From Paraspadella gotoi (lineage: Eukaryota; Chaetognatha), in assembly GCA_051294375.1 (NCBI GenBank), contig CM119268.1, forward strand, positions 10,237,607 through 10,301,606: DNA of 64,000 nt. Direction: 5' to 3'. The notes beneath the pieces are model-generated. The model searched no databases and was not told the origin of the DNA. It saw nothing but the letters and a program-made list of their open reading frames with translations. Shown piece after piece: positions 49,431 through 61,420 of this stretch; within the stretch, counting starts at the first letter, position 1; each line of letters opens with the position of its first letter. Both the position numbers and the translations under genes were made by a program.

Positions 49431-52400
49431 CGTTTAAATTCAAATCGACAGGGGGTCTTTTGTTTTTTTAGTTTTTTGTTCTTTCGTCGTGCGGGGGGAA
49501 AAAAAGAGGAAGTGAGAACGAGGCTGAAGATTCGAAACTTTATTTGACGCAAACGAAGTGACGTTTAAGTGGAATAAAGACGCGTTCGCTGATTGGCTGA
49601 GGTTTTATCGTGAGGGGCGGCCCGCTCGTCGCTGGTTGGACGAAAAACGCGGGACCGCGAAACTAAATTGGGAATAAAAAAAAGTAGTAGTTATTTCGCA
49701 TAGAAATTCAAAAAGTACATTAGGTATATTTTTTTTCAAAATAAAAAGAAAACATTACTAATTAATTACTAAACAATGTCAAATGTAGTGGTAATTTGTA
49801 TATTGTTTATTTTGATTTATATCATTCAACGATTGCACCGCTGCGAGTTTCGAAGCGAGCTCGACGCTCAATTTACAACGACGAAGCGCCAACGCGTAAT
49901 GTACAACGGCAGGTGTCGCTTGAGGTTTGACTGACGCGGAAATGGAAAGAGAATAAAGTCGACGCCGCCTGAATCGATGCACGAAGATTCCAGGTCCAAT
50001 AGCGTCAGACGAGAGAGAGAGAGAGAGAAGAGTGAGCCGCGAGAGGAGATGAGTGAGGGAAAGAGAGACGAGTGAGGAGGGGAAGGAGAGCGAGGGAGGA
50101 GGAGGCGAGAGGGTGCGAGCAGGGGAAGGGGGATGGGAGGAGGGAGAGAGAGGGAGGAAACGAGAGGGGGAGGAGGAGGGAGGTGGAGAGTGAGGATGTG
50201 GAGAAGAGGAAGAGAGAGAGATAGAGAGAAGATCGAGGAAGAGAGAGAGAAGGTTAAGAATCAGTTTGGTTTGGGATATGAGAGAGAAAGGTATGGTGGC
50301 GAAGAGAGGAGAAAAAGGAGATTGAAAGAAAAAGAAATGAGGCAGAGAGGGATGGAGGAGAGGAGACGGGAAGGAAATAGGGAGAGAGAAGATGAGGAGA
50401 GAGGAGAGAGATGAAGAGAAAGAAAGAAAGAGAGGAGGAGAGGAGAGAGAGAGACGGCAGAAAGAAGGTATTATGTGAGAAGCCATGTAAAAGATTCAAG
50501 CTGGTGTGACTTGGACCGGGACGGCCGGAGCAGCAGCCCGAAAAGTTTCTCATCTGTCGATAAAAAGAAATAAAAACGTCAAAACAAGCGAACGATGCCT
50601 TTTTTTAATTGATTTGTTTTGTAAAACTGCAAAAAAAAACGATATATGGTAATAATAAGAGACGAAATAGAGAGCAAGAGAGAGAGAGGATGAGAGAGAA
50701 TAGTAGGGATTCAAAATTTCAAAAAAAGAAATTTTGTTTTGTATTTTTTTATGTTTTAAAAACTGCCAAAAAAGGAGAGGTGTTGTTTTGCTTTATATGC
50801 GAAAAATAATAAAGAGAGAAAGAGAGACGAGAGAGAGAAAACCGGAAGGGATGAGAGACGAGAGAGGAGAGAGAAGATGAGAGACAGATGAGAGAGAAGA
50901 TAGAGACAGATGATAGATGAGAGACAGAGAGAGAGAAGAATAGGTAGGGATTTTCCAAGTTCAAAACAAAGAGGTTAATTCTTTTGGCGCCCATCGCCAT
51001 CTTTCCTTTTCAACCAAGATTGTAAACCACCGAANNNNNNNNNNNNNNNNNNNNNNNNNAGAGAGAGACAGAGAGAGAGAGAGACAGAGAGAGAGAGAAT
51101 AGGTAGGGATTCCAAGTTCAAAAAAAGAGGTTAATTCTTTTTGGCGCCATCTTCCTTTTCAACAAGATTGTAACCTTTTATTCTTCGGATTTGGCTTTTA
51201 TTTTTATTTTTTTCTTTATTCTCAGTTTTTAGAAAGTGAGCTTTAATCAATAATCATAATCAACTATGCGACATTTAAACTTTTATGAGTAAGGGTCAGG
51301 ATTGGGATTTTCGTAAGGGCACCGTAGAGGTAAGGAAGAGTTGAAATTGAAAATCAAGAGCGAGGTTACTTCGGGAAGAAACCATCGGGATGGAGGGGGA
51401 ACCGTCTTGAGCAAAAGTTAAGATAACCGTTAGGATCGGAGATTGGGATCATCGTAGAAAGTCGCCATCTTGGATTCTGAGATGACGTTAGGGGGGTCGG
51501 GATCGTTATCCGACGATGGTCTCACATGTCGAGTGATGTTCTCAGTGAAAGAAGAATGTGGCTAAAAATGAAACTATTTTAATAATTATCGCGTTGGGAA
51601 ATTGTTTCAGTTGAGTTTTTTTTTTTTCTGTTTGAATGTTGAGGCGAAGTTTCAATGAAAAAACAAATTATCGATCCAAAGTTCAAGTGCGAGTTTTNNN
51701 NNNNNNNNNNNNNNNNNNNNNNNNNNNNNNNNNNNNNNNNNNNNNNNNNNNNNNNNNNNNNNNNNNNNNNNNNNNNNNNNNNNNNNNNNNNNNNNNNNNT
51801 CGCGGGACATGTGCGACAGGGATGAAAGTGAATTTCGTAGTAGAAGCGTACTTTGAGGTCTTCGCCAGCGCAAGTTATTCAAAAAGAATGGAACCACACA
51901 CCACGGTGCGGGTATCACGAAAGCTTATTTATTCCCCGCCGTTGCTAAACTTATAACAACTTCAATATTCAATAAGTCCAGCACGTTTTTTTTTTCCAAC
52001 GCGCTCGTTGCAAGGGAAACGCGGAATGGAAAGCGAAAAAGGGTTAAAGATGGAAGGGATATTGCGATGGGATATGGTTATGGAGAATTTCGCGGTTGGA
52101 ATCACAGAATTCTGGGAAAAATGTCAAGGACGCAGTCACAGTGGGTTTAGTGAGGAGAAGTTGAGGTGGTGAGGAAGAAAAGCGAATGGGATGGCGGAAG
52201 GCGAGGGGAGATGGATCGAGGGTCGAGGAAGTACGAACCTTTATATTAGAAATGGATATTTATTTATTTATAAATATTCGTAAAACCTCAGACTTTGCTC
52301 CGAAACTATGTAATGTATGTCCCACTCTCCCTGCAATGTTTGGTGTTTACGACGAGCAACGCATTTTGCTACCGATGCCCATGGACCCGCAACGATCCAA

Positions 52401-52460
52401 TCCGATCTACATTGTGCCTCAATCACCTCGAAATTTTAAGACGCGCCAAAACCCCGGGAA
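49430..52460. repeat. 3 kb duplicated block, copy 1
   Basis: It matches 52490-54960 in order: the AGGGGGTCTTTTG start, the CCAAT/GC-box region, GA arrays, TCGCCATCTTGGATTCTGAG, and an end near CAATCACCTCGAAATTTTAA. It is interrupted by a 25-N gap (51035-51059), with the same ~60 bp on both sides of that gap, and by a 102-N gap (51698-51799). Confidence 0.8.
49540..49660 (-). promoter_or_regulatory. candidate promoter with CCAAT and GC boxes
   Basis: On the minus strand a GC-box-like CCGCCCCTCA (49612-49621) precedes a CCAAT box TCAGCCAATC (49591-49600). A CRE-like AAACGTCAC lies further down near 49560. Spacing and order fit a promoter transcribing toward eag exon 1, about 1.6 kb away. It is repeated with indels at about 52610-52735. 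Motif-based inference only. Confidence 0.35.
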
Positions 52461-52489
52461 AAGAGAGAGATGGAAGTAAAAAAAAAAAG

Positions 52490-53062
52490 TGGTCGTTTAA
52501 AATTCAAATCGACAGGGGGTCTTTTGTTTTTTTAGTTTTTTGTTCTTTCGTCTGCGGGGGGAAAACACAACGAGGAAGTGAGAACGAGGCTGAACATTCG
52601 AAACTTTAATTTGACGCATACGAAGTGACGTTTAAAAGTGGAATAAAGACGCGTTCGCTGATTGGCTGAGGTTTTATCGTGAGGGGCGGCCGCTCGCGTG
52701 TTGGGACGAAAAACGCGGGACCGCGAAACTAAATTGGGAATAAAAAAAAGTAGTAGTTATTCGCATAGAAATTCACAAAGTCATAGGTTTTTTTTTTCAA
52801 AATAAAAAAAAACATTACTAATTAATTCACTAACACAATGTCAATGTAGTGGTATTGTATATTGTTTATTTTGATTTATTCATTCAACGATTGCACCGCT
52901 GCGAGTTTGCGAGCGAGCTCGACGCTCAAATTTACAACGACGAAGCGCCAACGTGCGTAAATGTACACGCAAGGTGTCGCTTGAGTTTGACGCGGAAATG
53001 GAAAGAGAATAAGTCGACGCCGCACTGAATTCGACTGCCGATTCAGGTCAAAGGTCAGAGAG

Positions 53063-53096
<34 letters not shown>

Positions 53097-53097
53097 G

Positions 53098-53138
<41 letters not shown>

Positions 53139-53593
53139 AGAAGAGTTGGGGGAGAGAAGGTATGGGGAAGAGAGGGTAGACAGAGATTTGAAGAAGAATG
53201 AGAGAGAGAGAGAGAGGAGAGAGAGAGAAGAGAGAGAGAGGAGAGAGAGAGAGAGAAGAGAGAGAGATGAGAGGAAGAGGCAGAAAGAGTTATGTGAAAG
53301 CCATGTAAGATCAAGCGTGACTTGGACGGGGACGTTGCCGGGCAGCAGCCGACAGTTTCTGTCCGATAAAAGATAAAAAACGTCAACCAAGCGACGTGCT
53401 TTTAATTTGATTTGTTTTGGTTTGTTGTGTGTTGTTTAAAATGCAAAAAAAGGTTATATGGTATATAGAGAGAGGAGAGGAGGAGGAGAGAGAGAGAGCG
53501 AGAGAGAAGAGGAGAGAGAATAGGTAGGGATTGCCATAATTCAAAAAAAGAAATTTGTTTTGCTAAACTGCCAAAAAAGGTTATAATGGTAAT

Positions 53594-53660
<67 letters not shown>

Positions 53661-54960
53661 AGAGATCAGATGAGAGACAGAGAGCGAAGAGATAGGTAGG
53701 GATTCAAGGTCAAAAAGAGGTTTTAATTCTTTTTGGCGCAATCTCCTTTTCAAGCAAGATTGTATTTATTCTTCGGATTTGTGCTTTATTTTTATTTTTT
53801 TCATTTATTCTCAGTTTTTAGAAAGTGAGCTTTATCAATAATCATAAATCAGACTAGCGAGCAATTTAACTTTTATGAGTAAGGGCAGGATTGGGATTCT
53901 TCGGTAAGGGGCACGTAGAGGAAGGAAGAGTTGAAATTGGTAAAATCAAGGCGGAGGTTACTTAGGGAAGAATCGGTGGAGGGGGACCGTCTTGAGGCAA
54001 AAGTTAAGATAACCTGTTAGGCATCGGAGATTGGATCATGTAAGAAAGTCGCCATCTGGATTCTGAGATGAACTTAGGGGGGTCGGGATCGTTATGCCGA
54101 CGATGGTCTCACTTGTCGAGTGATGTTCTCACAGTGAAAGAAGAATGTGGCTAAAAACTTAAACTATTTTAATAATTATCGCGTTTGGGAAATTGTTTCA
54201 GTTTTGAGTTTTTTTTTTTTCTCTGTTTGAATGTTGAGGCGAGTTTCATGAAAAACAAATTATGGATCCAAATTCAGTGCAGTTTTTTATTTTTTTTTGT
54301 GTGTGGTGTGTGTGTGTTCCATTCTTTTTGAACTGTGCAAGACCTCAAGTCTCACTCGAACATTTATCGTCCACATTCGCGATCGGGTATCACTGAAATG
54401 CTTATTTTATTCCCGCGTTTGCAAAACTTAAACAACTTCAATATTTCAATAAGTCCAGCACGTTTTTTTTTCCAACGCGCTCGTTTGCAGGCGAAACCGG
54501 CTGGAATGCGGAAGCGGACAGAAAGGGTTAAGCATGGAAGGGATATGCGATGCGGATATTGGTTATGGCAGAATTTCGCGGTTGGAATCACAGAATTCTG
54601 GGAAAAATGTCAAAGGACGCAGTCAAGTGGGTTTAGTGGCGGAGAAGTTCGAGGTTGGTGAGGAAGCAAAAGCGAAATGGGATTGGCGATAGGCCGAGGG
54701 CGAGATGGATCGAGCGCTCGACGGAAGTACGAACCTTGTATATTAGAAATGGATACTTTTATTTATTTATAAATATTCGTAAAACTCAGACTTTGCCCGC
54801 GAAACTATGTAATGTTAGGTCACCACTCTCCCTGCAATGTCTGGGTTTTACGACGAGCCAACCGCATTTTGCTACCGAATGGCCCATGGACCGCAACGAT
54901 CCAATCGCGATCTACACTTGTGCTCAATCACCTCGAAATTTTAAAGACGCCCGCACAAAA
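52490..54960. repeat. 2.5 kb duplicated block, copy 2
   Basis: This copy shows extra and missing single bases relative to copy 1 but bridges the positions that are Ns there. Around 54275-54345 it gives the sequence missing from the 102-N gap region, which supports one underlying locus. Confidence 0.8.
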
Positions 54961-55328
54961 CTCCCCTCAGCGCCCAGGGTCCTCCCCCTTCCCCCAACGT
55001 TTCTTCCCCCCGCCCTCGATCCTTCGACATTCGTGGCCTGATCCGTCGGTTCCCAGCTCTCGCGTGCCCGTCGTTTTTCGTCGATGCCATTTTCCGCAAC
55101 GTGCCATCGGCGGCCGTCTGCCACCCGCGCCGATGAGTCGCAGATATTGGCCAATCGTGGCACTTCGATGGGATTCGAAATGAGCAGCGTTGATATGAAC
55201 GCGCGATTCTTGGCGCCGCCAGGGAGTAGATTGACACCCGAGAGAGAGAGAGAGAAGAGGAGAAGAATGAGAAAGGGAGAGCAAGAGAGAGAGAGAGAGG
55301 AGATGCTCAGACGCTGTGCTGGATGCCC

Positions 55329-55372
<44 letters not shown>

Positions 55373-55610
55373 GTTAGTCACCGTCCGTTTCGACCTGAAC
55401 GACAGAGGCCTGGCTAATGAGACTTATATCGTGCGACGGGCGCGGACCAATTATTAACGAAGGCACCAAGATTTACTTGCTCGGCCGGCGCCCGTCTGAC
55501 GCGAGGCTTGTCGCTCCCTGCAACGCGGCGCGCAAATTTTATTCCAAAGTCCGGCATTCGGAGTGGGAGGACGTTCCCGGGAATATCGCCGGTCGCTAAC
55601 TCGTTGGTGC
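54961..55610. other. CpG-rich segment
   Basis: CpG density is clearly above the surroundings at 54990-55230 and 55380-55605, on either side of GA arrays (55239-55372). A 60-codon frame at 55417-55599 (+) has a non-repetitive composition (MRLISCDGRGPIINEGTK...) but matches nothing I know and has no splice context. It may be an untranslated first exon or a CpG cluster. Confidence 0.35.
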
Positions 55611-56880
55611 GAGGTCGATTTTTTTTAATGCTCTAAACCGCTGGCGTATCCGTCAATGCTGTGGATCACATTTTCCACCGATTGACGTGGAAGTGAACAT
55701 TGAACACAACATGAACAATGTCATGAACACTGATAGATAATAGAATAAATTTGAATTGATGGACACGAGACCTTGCCAGAAAATTAAAAAGTTTTCGATC
55801 TCGCTTAAGTAGTTAGGGTAGAAAATGCTCCTCACCATGCCATAATTTTTTACCAAATATCCTGCAATTAGAAAAAAAATTACAAGAAGATGTTGGCCAA
55901 CCTTTAAAAAAAATGCTGCAAACTGAAAAATTAAGGGTATTTCTTATCATATTTGATGGCATTAAATGATACGCGGAGGAAACAAGTTTTAAATCTTTAG
56001 AGCGTCAGAGTCTACAACACTTCTTTGCATTGGTAAAATTGTAATGTAAATGTAAGAAAAAACTTTTTAGTGAAATGGAGTTTGATAGAATAGATGTAGA
56101 CATGTATGCGAAGAAGTCGCTAATGAAAATATGACGAAAAATCCTACAATGAGGGACTCTTACATCGGGGGAGTGAAAACGGGTGTAACCATTTATTGCC
56201 ACTCTAAATGTTTATAAGTTGTTTCTTATTATACTTTTAACAACTGATACTGATCCTCACACTCGGCTTTTTTTTCCCCATTTTTATTCAATTGTTACGC
56301 TTAACCAAGTCTTTGATGATTCGGCCTGTCCAGATTTTAACGATAAAAAAAACCTTTTCTCGTGAAAATGTTCCGNNNNNNNNNNNNNNNNNNNNNNNNN
56401 TTTTTTTACTCATTTTCCGTCTTCTCGTTGAGGACTCCCGTTTTTCACTTTGGTTTAGGGTCCTTTACGACTCTCGCCGTCTCATTACCAAAGTCGGCCA
56501 AGGTGACTGAAGAATCCTTTCCCGGTCACCATTCGCCTTTATTCCTTATTCATAGCTCAACAGAGCTTTATCACTTTTCTTCGCTCCCTGACTCGGGCGT
56601 CTTTTCACTCTCACAAACTGCTTCATCGGTTCAATGGATCTTATTGCTCACTCTCACTCTCGCGCGGCGATGGCACCTTTTCCTCTCTCTCTCTCTCTCT
56701 CGCTCGCTAGTTCCCAAGGTCGTTTATCAATCTCGTTCCTCAGTTGGCTAAGGAGACTTTTCTTGTTGTGGTCGTTCGTTGGCGAAGGTCGGGCCCGTGA
56801 CTGAACAATAGACATTGCTGGTCCCTGGATATTGAAGGAGCTCGGTTGCTGATTTTCAGCTTCCGCTCTCGACTATAATT
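55611..56880. other. non-coding DNA with a 25-N gap
   Basis: 25 Ns lie at 56376-56400. A short (CT)n run sits at 56684-56700. No gene features. Confidence 0.45.
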
Positions 56881-56996
56881 TATTTTTATTTATTTTAGAC
56901 TGTTTTTTTTTATTTTTTTTATTTTTTTATTTTTCATTTTATTTTTTTAAATTAATTAATTAATTAATTAATTAATTAATTAATTTATTTATTTCT

Positions 56997-57031
<35 letters not shown>

Positions 57032-57320
57032 TTCTTTTATTTATTCTTTATTTATTTTTTATTTATTTTTTATTTATTCTTTTATTTATTCTTTTAATTA
57101 GTCTTCTATTTATTTTTTTTATTTATTCTTCTATTTATTCTTCTATTTATTATTTTATTTCTTTTATTTANNNNNNNNNNATTTATTTTTTATTTAATCT
57201 TTTATTTATTCTTTTAATTAGTCTTCTATATATTTTTTTATTTATTCTTCTATTTATTCTTCTATTTATTATCTTATTTCTTTTATTTATTTATTATTTT
57301 ATCTAATTAATTATTCATTT
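56881..57320. repeat. AT-rich satellite-like tract (TTTA and AATT repeats)
   Basis: (AATT)n at about 56950-56984 is followed by TTTA/TTTTTA units. About 118 bp left of the 10-N gap (57171-57180) is repeated nearly identically to its right, which suggests the gap is a mis-joined or collapsed repeat. Confidence 0.8.
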
Positions 57321-58920
57321 TAAGTTTAATCGATCAGTCGCATCGGGTTTTTTTTGTTTTGTTTTTATCTAGCGGCAATGTTATATTTTTATGACGTCAT
57401 TTGTTATATTATAATACGCTACGATATTATTTTAAAATTATTTATATTAAAAGTTTTTAATATTAAAATTTAAAAACAATCACAATCTATCAATAGGTAA
57501 GAAACGAACAAATGACATTCTGTCAAGGAAAGTCCCGATCGAATCAAGATTCAAAATGACGAGAGGAAATCGTCGTCGGGCGAACTGGTGTTTGTCTTGA
57601 CTCTTGCAGGTGGATTTTTACAGAATTTCCCTTCAAATCGTTTTCGGTTGAAATCAGAGGTCGAGGATTTCGAAAAAAAAAAACTGAGAAGGAATTTTGG
57701 TGAGGAAAGACGAGGCGAGGTGAGAGACGACGCTCGACCCTCCACGTCTTCATCGTCGTCATCGTCGTCTCTTTTTTCGTCGCCGATCAAAGTCCTTTAT
57801 CGGGATTCCGATCACGATGACGCCCTTTTGACAACGTCCCTCCTTGTCTACGTGACGACGGCGGCGACGGGGACGGCGGCGGCGTGGGCGGCGGCGACGG
57901 GGACGGCGGCCAAGGTCGATGAAGGGCGGCGACGGCGGCCATGGTGTCGAAGTCGTTGGCGCCCGATATTTTCGTGAATAGCGTCATCAACTTTGGCAAG
58001 GGGCGGGCGTAGTGACGTCATGGTCATCGACGTTTCATCGACGTCCGAAGANNNNNNNNNNNNNNNNNNNNNNNNNNNNNNNNNNNNNNNNNNNNNNNNN
58101 NNNNNNNNNNNNNNNNNNNNNNNNNNNNNNNNNNNNNNNNNNNNNNNNNNNNNNNNNNNNNNNNNNNNNNNNNNNNNNNNNNNNNNNNNNNNNNNNNNNN
58201 NNNNNNNNNNNNNNNNNNNNNNNNNNNNNNNNNNNNNNNNNNNNNNNNNNNNNNNNNNNNNNNNNNNNNNNNNNNNNNNNNNNNNNNNNNNNNNNNNNNN
58301 NNNNNNNNNNNNNNNNNNNNNNNNNNNNNNNNNNNNNNNNNNNNNNNNNNNNNNNNNNNNNNNNNNNNNNNNNNNNNNNNNNNNNNNNNNNNNNNNNNNN
58401 NNNNNNNNNNNNNNNNNNNNNNNNNNNNNNNAAAAATCTCTCGTTTTAAGAAGAAGTAAACAAACCGACGGCGACGGAAGCTAAAACGCGGGAAAAATTT
58501 AAAACGATGACAATGTCGCGTTTTTTGGTTTTTCTTTGAGACAAAAGACGAAACGTATTTTCATATTGACAGGAAATATATAATTTAAAATTGGGTAAAT
58601 CTTCCGGGATAAAATTAATCTTGTTTGTAAAAAGATTCGTTTTTTTTAAGTCTCGTACATAGTTGGTTTTTAGGTTTTCCCCTTTTCTTTCCTCCTTTTT
58701 CTTCCTGAAAAGAATGGGTTTTTCTTTTGTTTTTATTTTTCAGTCGTACGTGTTGGGAATTTGCGCCCTCTCAGCGAGAGGGACGCTTACCGATGATGAC
58801 AAAAGAAAAAAAACACCAAACAAAATAAAAAACATCCAAAAATAAATATAATAATTTTCATTTAAATAATAAAGTATATAATAACGGCTGTTAAATAATA
58901 AATTCTTTTAACATTAAACG
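57321..58920. other. upstream DNA with GC-rich CGG/GAC tract and a 380-N gap
   Basis: 57853-57945 is rich in GGCGGCGACGGGGAC units, with possible G-quadruplex runs on the + strand. Ns occupy 58052-58431. The open frame 57588-57977 is poly-Ser and poly-Ala through this tract and is not called. Confidence 0.45.
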
Positions 58921-58969
58921 AAATTCTTAGCGAAAGAGAGAACGACGAGGTTTAGTAGAGAAGGGCGGA

Positions 58970-59100
58970 ACTTATACCGTTTGCAAAAACCGTAGCTTGG
59001 CAGAATGTGCGCAACTGCGCATGCGTGTCCTGTGCGGTCGGGCGTGCGCGCGTGCGACAACCGAAACTTGAGGCGTCAAATCGACCGGCGCGTGGCACGA
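58970..59100. promoter_or_regulatory. candidate CpG-rich promoter with NRF1-like site
   Basis: TGCGCATGCGTG (59016-59027) fits the NRF1/erect-wing consensus YGCGCAYGCGCR except at one position, and a half-site GTGCGCAAC lies just upstream. The next 80 bp (GGCGTGCGCGCGTGCG, GACCGGCGCGTGG) is very CpG-rich in otherwise AT-rich DNA. Direction is unknown: it could serve a distal eag first exon (minus) or another transcript (plus). Confidence 0.4.
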
Positions 59101-59400
59101 GAGAGTCGGTAGAGAAATAAAGAAAGAAAGAAAGAGAGAGAGCGAGAGAGTAGTAACAATTTTTTAATAGAACTAAAGAGAAATTAATGAAATTAATGAG
59201 TGAATTAAAGAAATTGACTTGTTATTTGCCAGTCATTATCCAAGAAAAACTTTCGATCGAAATTAAACTTAAGAGATCGATTTGCAAAACGACAAATCGA
59301 ATGCAAATAGTGAACCGATTATTGTTTCGTTGTTTTGGACTCTTTTTCTCTCGTGTTTCACTCGTTTTGGTCTTCGTTTCTTTAATCCTCCTTTCTCGCG

Positions 59401-59714
59401 GCCTCCCCTTTCAGTTCAGCCCCTTTTTTCTTACTGCCTCCCCTTTCAGTTCAGCCCCTTTTTTCCTACTGCCTCCCCTTTCAGTTCAGCCCCTTTTTTC
59501 TTACTGCCTCCCCTTTCAGTTCAGCCCCTTTTTTCTTACTGCCTCCCCTTTCCGTTCAGTCCCTTTTTTCTCGTGGCCTCCCCTTTCTGTTCAGCCCCTT
59601 TTTTCTCGCGGCCTCCTCTTTCAGTTCAGCCCCTTTTTNNNNNNNNNNTCCCCTTTCAGTTCAGCCCATTTTTTCTCGCGGCCTCCCTTTTCAGTTCAGC
59701 CCCTTTTTTCTACT
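59401..59714 (+). repeat. 35-bp minisatellite, about 9 units
   Basis: Units begin GCCTCCCCTTTCAGTTCAGC at 59401, 59436, 59471, 59506, 59541, 59576 and 59611, continuing past a 10-N gap (59639-59648) to 59681. Early units share the linker TTACT or CTACT, while later units have TCGCGG or TCGTGG, so two sub-variants are adjacent. 35 is not a multiple of three, so frames shift unit to unit yet stay open. Confidence 0.92.
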
Positions 59715-59814
59715 TTATATCCAAATTTACGATTTCAGTTCACGAGGCGGAGGAAACGAAATAAAAAGGAAACAAAAATAAGAAAGGGGATGACGACGAA
59801 GTAAGTCGCGACTT

Positions 59815-60935
59815 CGGGAATTGCGGTGATACATCACAAAAAAATATCACCGTTTCATTTCCATCTTCGCTCCGCCTTTTTCGTCTGATTCCGACTCTAT
59901 AATCCACTTTGTCGGTCTGTCGGTCGCCCCTGATAATTTGGTTGGTCAGTCTCTTAAATCATCTCTTAGTACATCGAATTANNNNNNNNNNNNNNNNNNN
60001 NNNNNNNNNNNNNNNNNNNNNNNNNNNNNNNNNNNNNNNNNNNNNNNNNNNNNNNNNNNNNNNNNNNNNNNNNNNNNNNNNNNNNNNNNNNNNNNNNNNN
60101 NNNNNNNNNNNNNNNNNNNNNNNNNNNNNNNNNNNNNNNNNNNNNNNNNNNNNNNNNNNNNNNNNNNNNNNNNNNNNNNNNNNNNNNNNNNNNNNNNNNN
60201 NNNNNNNNNNNNNNNNNNNNNNNNNNNNNNNNNNNNNNNNNTTTTTATATATATTCTTTTTTCTATATTAAAAAAGAAAAAGCAACAACATATTACTGAA
60301 AAAGAAATAAAAATAAGAAATGTTAGAAAAGAACCATAAATTATAAATATTAAAATTAAAATGAAATAAATTAAAAAATATTTAAAATTTATCATAATTT
60401 GTCACGTGATTAGATACTTACGGCTAAATTATCGTGGGCAGATCCGACATTGTTTGATCAAACTTGTTTTGAAAGAGAGAGAGAGTAACGAGGTAACCCT
60501 TTCCTCGGGGGGGGGGGGGTGGCCCTCAACACTCAACTATACTAAATATATTTTTATTTAAAAAATTTTTGATAAAATAATTTTTTTATTTTTTCTCGTT
60601 TTCTCATTTACAAGATAATTTCTTATGCAGCTTGTAAATTTCCTCAGAATTCACAAGGTGAAGTGGACCAAGAAGAGAGAGGGTTGCCATACCTTCTCTG
60701 TTGAGTGTGGAACAGCCCAATTACTAAAGGGTAGCAAAAAATATTGAAATCAAGGAGAATCAAATTCAAATAGTTATGATTATGTTACAGGCTGACCTGT
60801 GAAGATTTTAAATAAAACAAATATAACATATGTAACTGCTTGCCCATAAGTGCGTCGTCATTGTTCGTCTGTTATTATCGCGTTCATTTATAAATTCACT
60901 TCACTCTACGCGACCGTCTATAGTGCGCGTTCTCC
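59815..60935. other. AT-rich DNA with a 260-N gap
   Basis: Ns at 59982-60241. A run of 12 Gs lies at about 60508-60519. No gene. Confidence 0.5.
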
Positions 60936-60939
60936 TCTA

Positions 60940-61420
60940 TGCTAAATGACTCAAGCTGGGAAAAGTTATGCTTGGTTAAAATTCTTCACTCTGGAGAAGT
61001 TTCCTTCTTGATAAATGCTTAATCCTGCGCGGAAAAGTTGTCTCCTTGATAAATGCTACATCTAGGGGAAAAGTTGTCTCCTTCTTGATAAATGCTAACA
61101 TCTGCTCATCTAGGAAAAGTTGTCTCCTTGATAAATGCTACATTCTTGGGAAAAGTATTTCCTTCTTTGATTAAATGTTATATCCAGGGAAAAGTTGTCT
61201 CGTTCCCATAAAAAATGCTCATAAGGGGAAAGTTGTCTTCTTTTTGATATTGCTACATTTTGGAATAAGTTGTCTCCTTCTTGAGAAATGCCAATAAGGG
61301 AAATTTGTCTTCTTGATATTGCTACCCTTTTGGGAAAATTTGTTTCCTTTCTTGAGAATGCTCAATCTGGGGCAAAAGTTGTAATTCCTTCATTGATATA
61401 AATGCTCAATGGCAGATCTC
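60940..61420 (+). repeat. ~37-bp degenerate satellite, about 11-12 units
   Basis: The core GGGAAAAGTTGTCTCCTTCT plus TGATAAATGCT recurs about every 35-42 bp with substitutions and indels. Units in the middle (61000-61160) are the best preserved. A second block of the same family is at 63769-63880. Confidence 0.85.

Noticed and set aside
57588-57977. 129-codon frame with poly-Ser and poly-Ala
   Set aside because: It is composed of GTC and GGC repeats; the opposite strand is equally open. No motif.
59187-59804. 205-codon frame starting MKLMSELKKL
   Set aside because: The second half is the 35-bp minisatellite and Ns. The first ~65 residues match no family I know and there is no supporting conservation.
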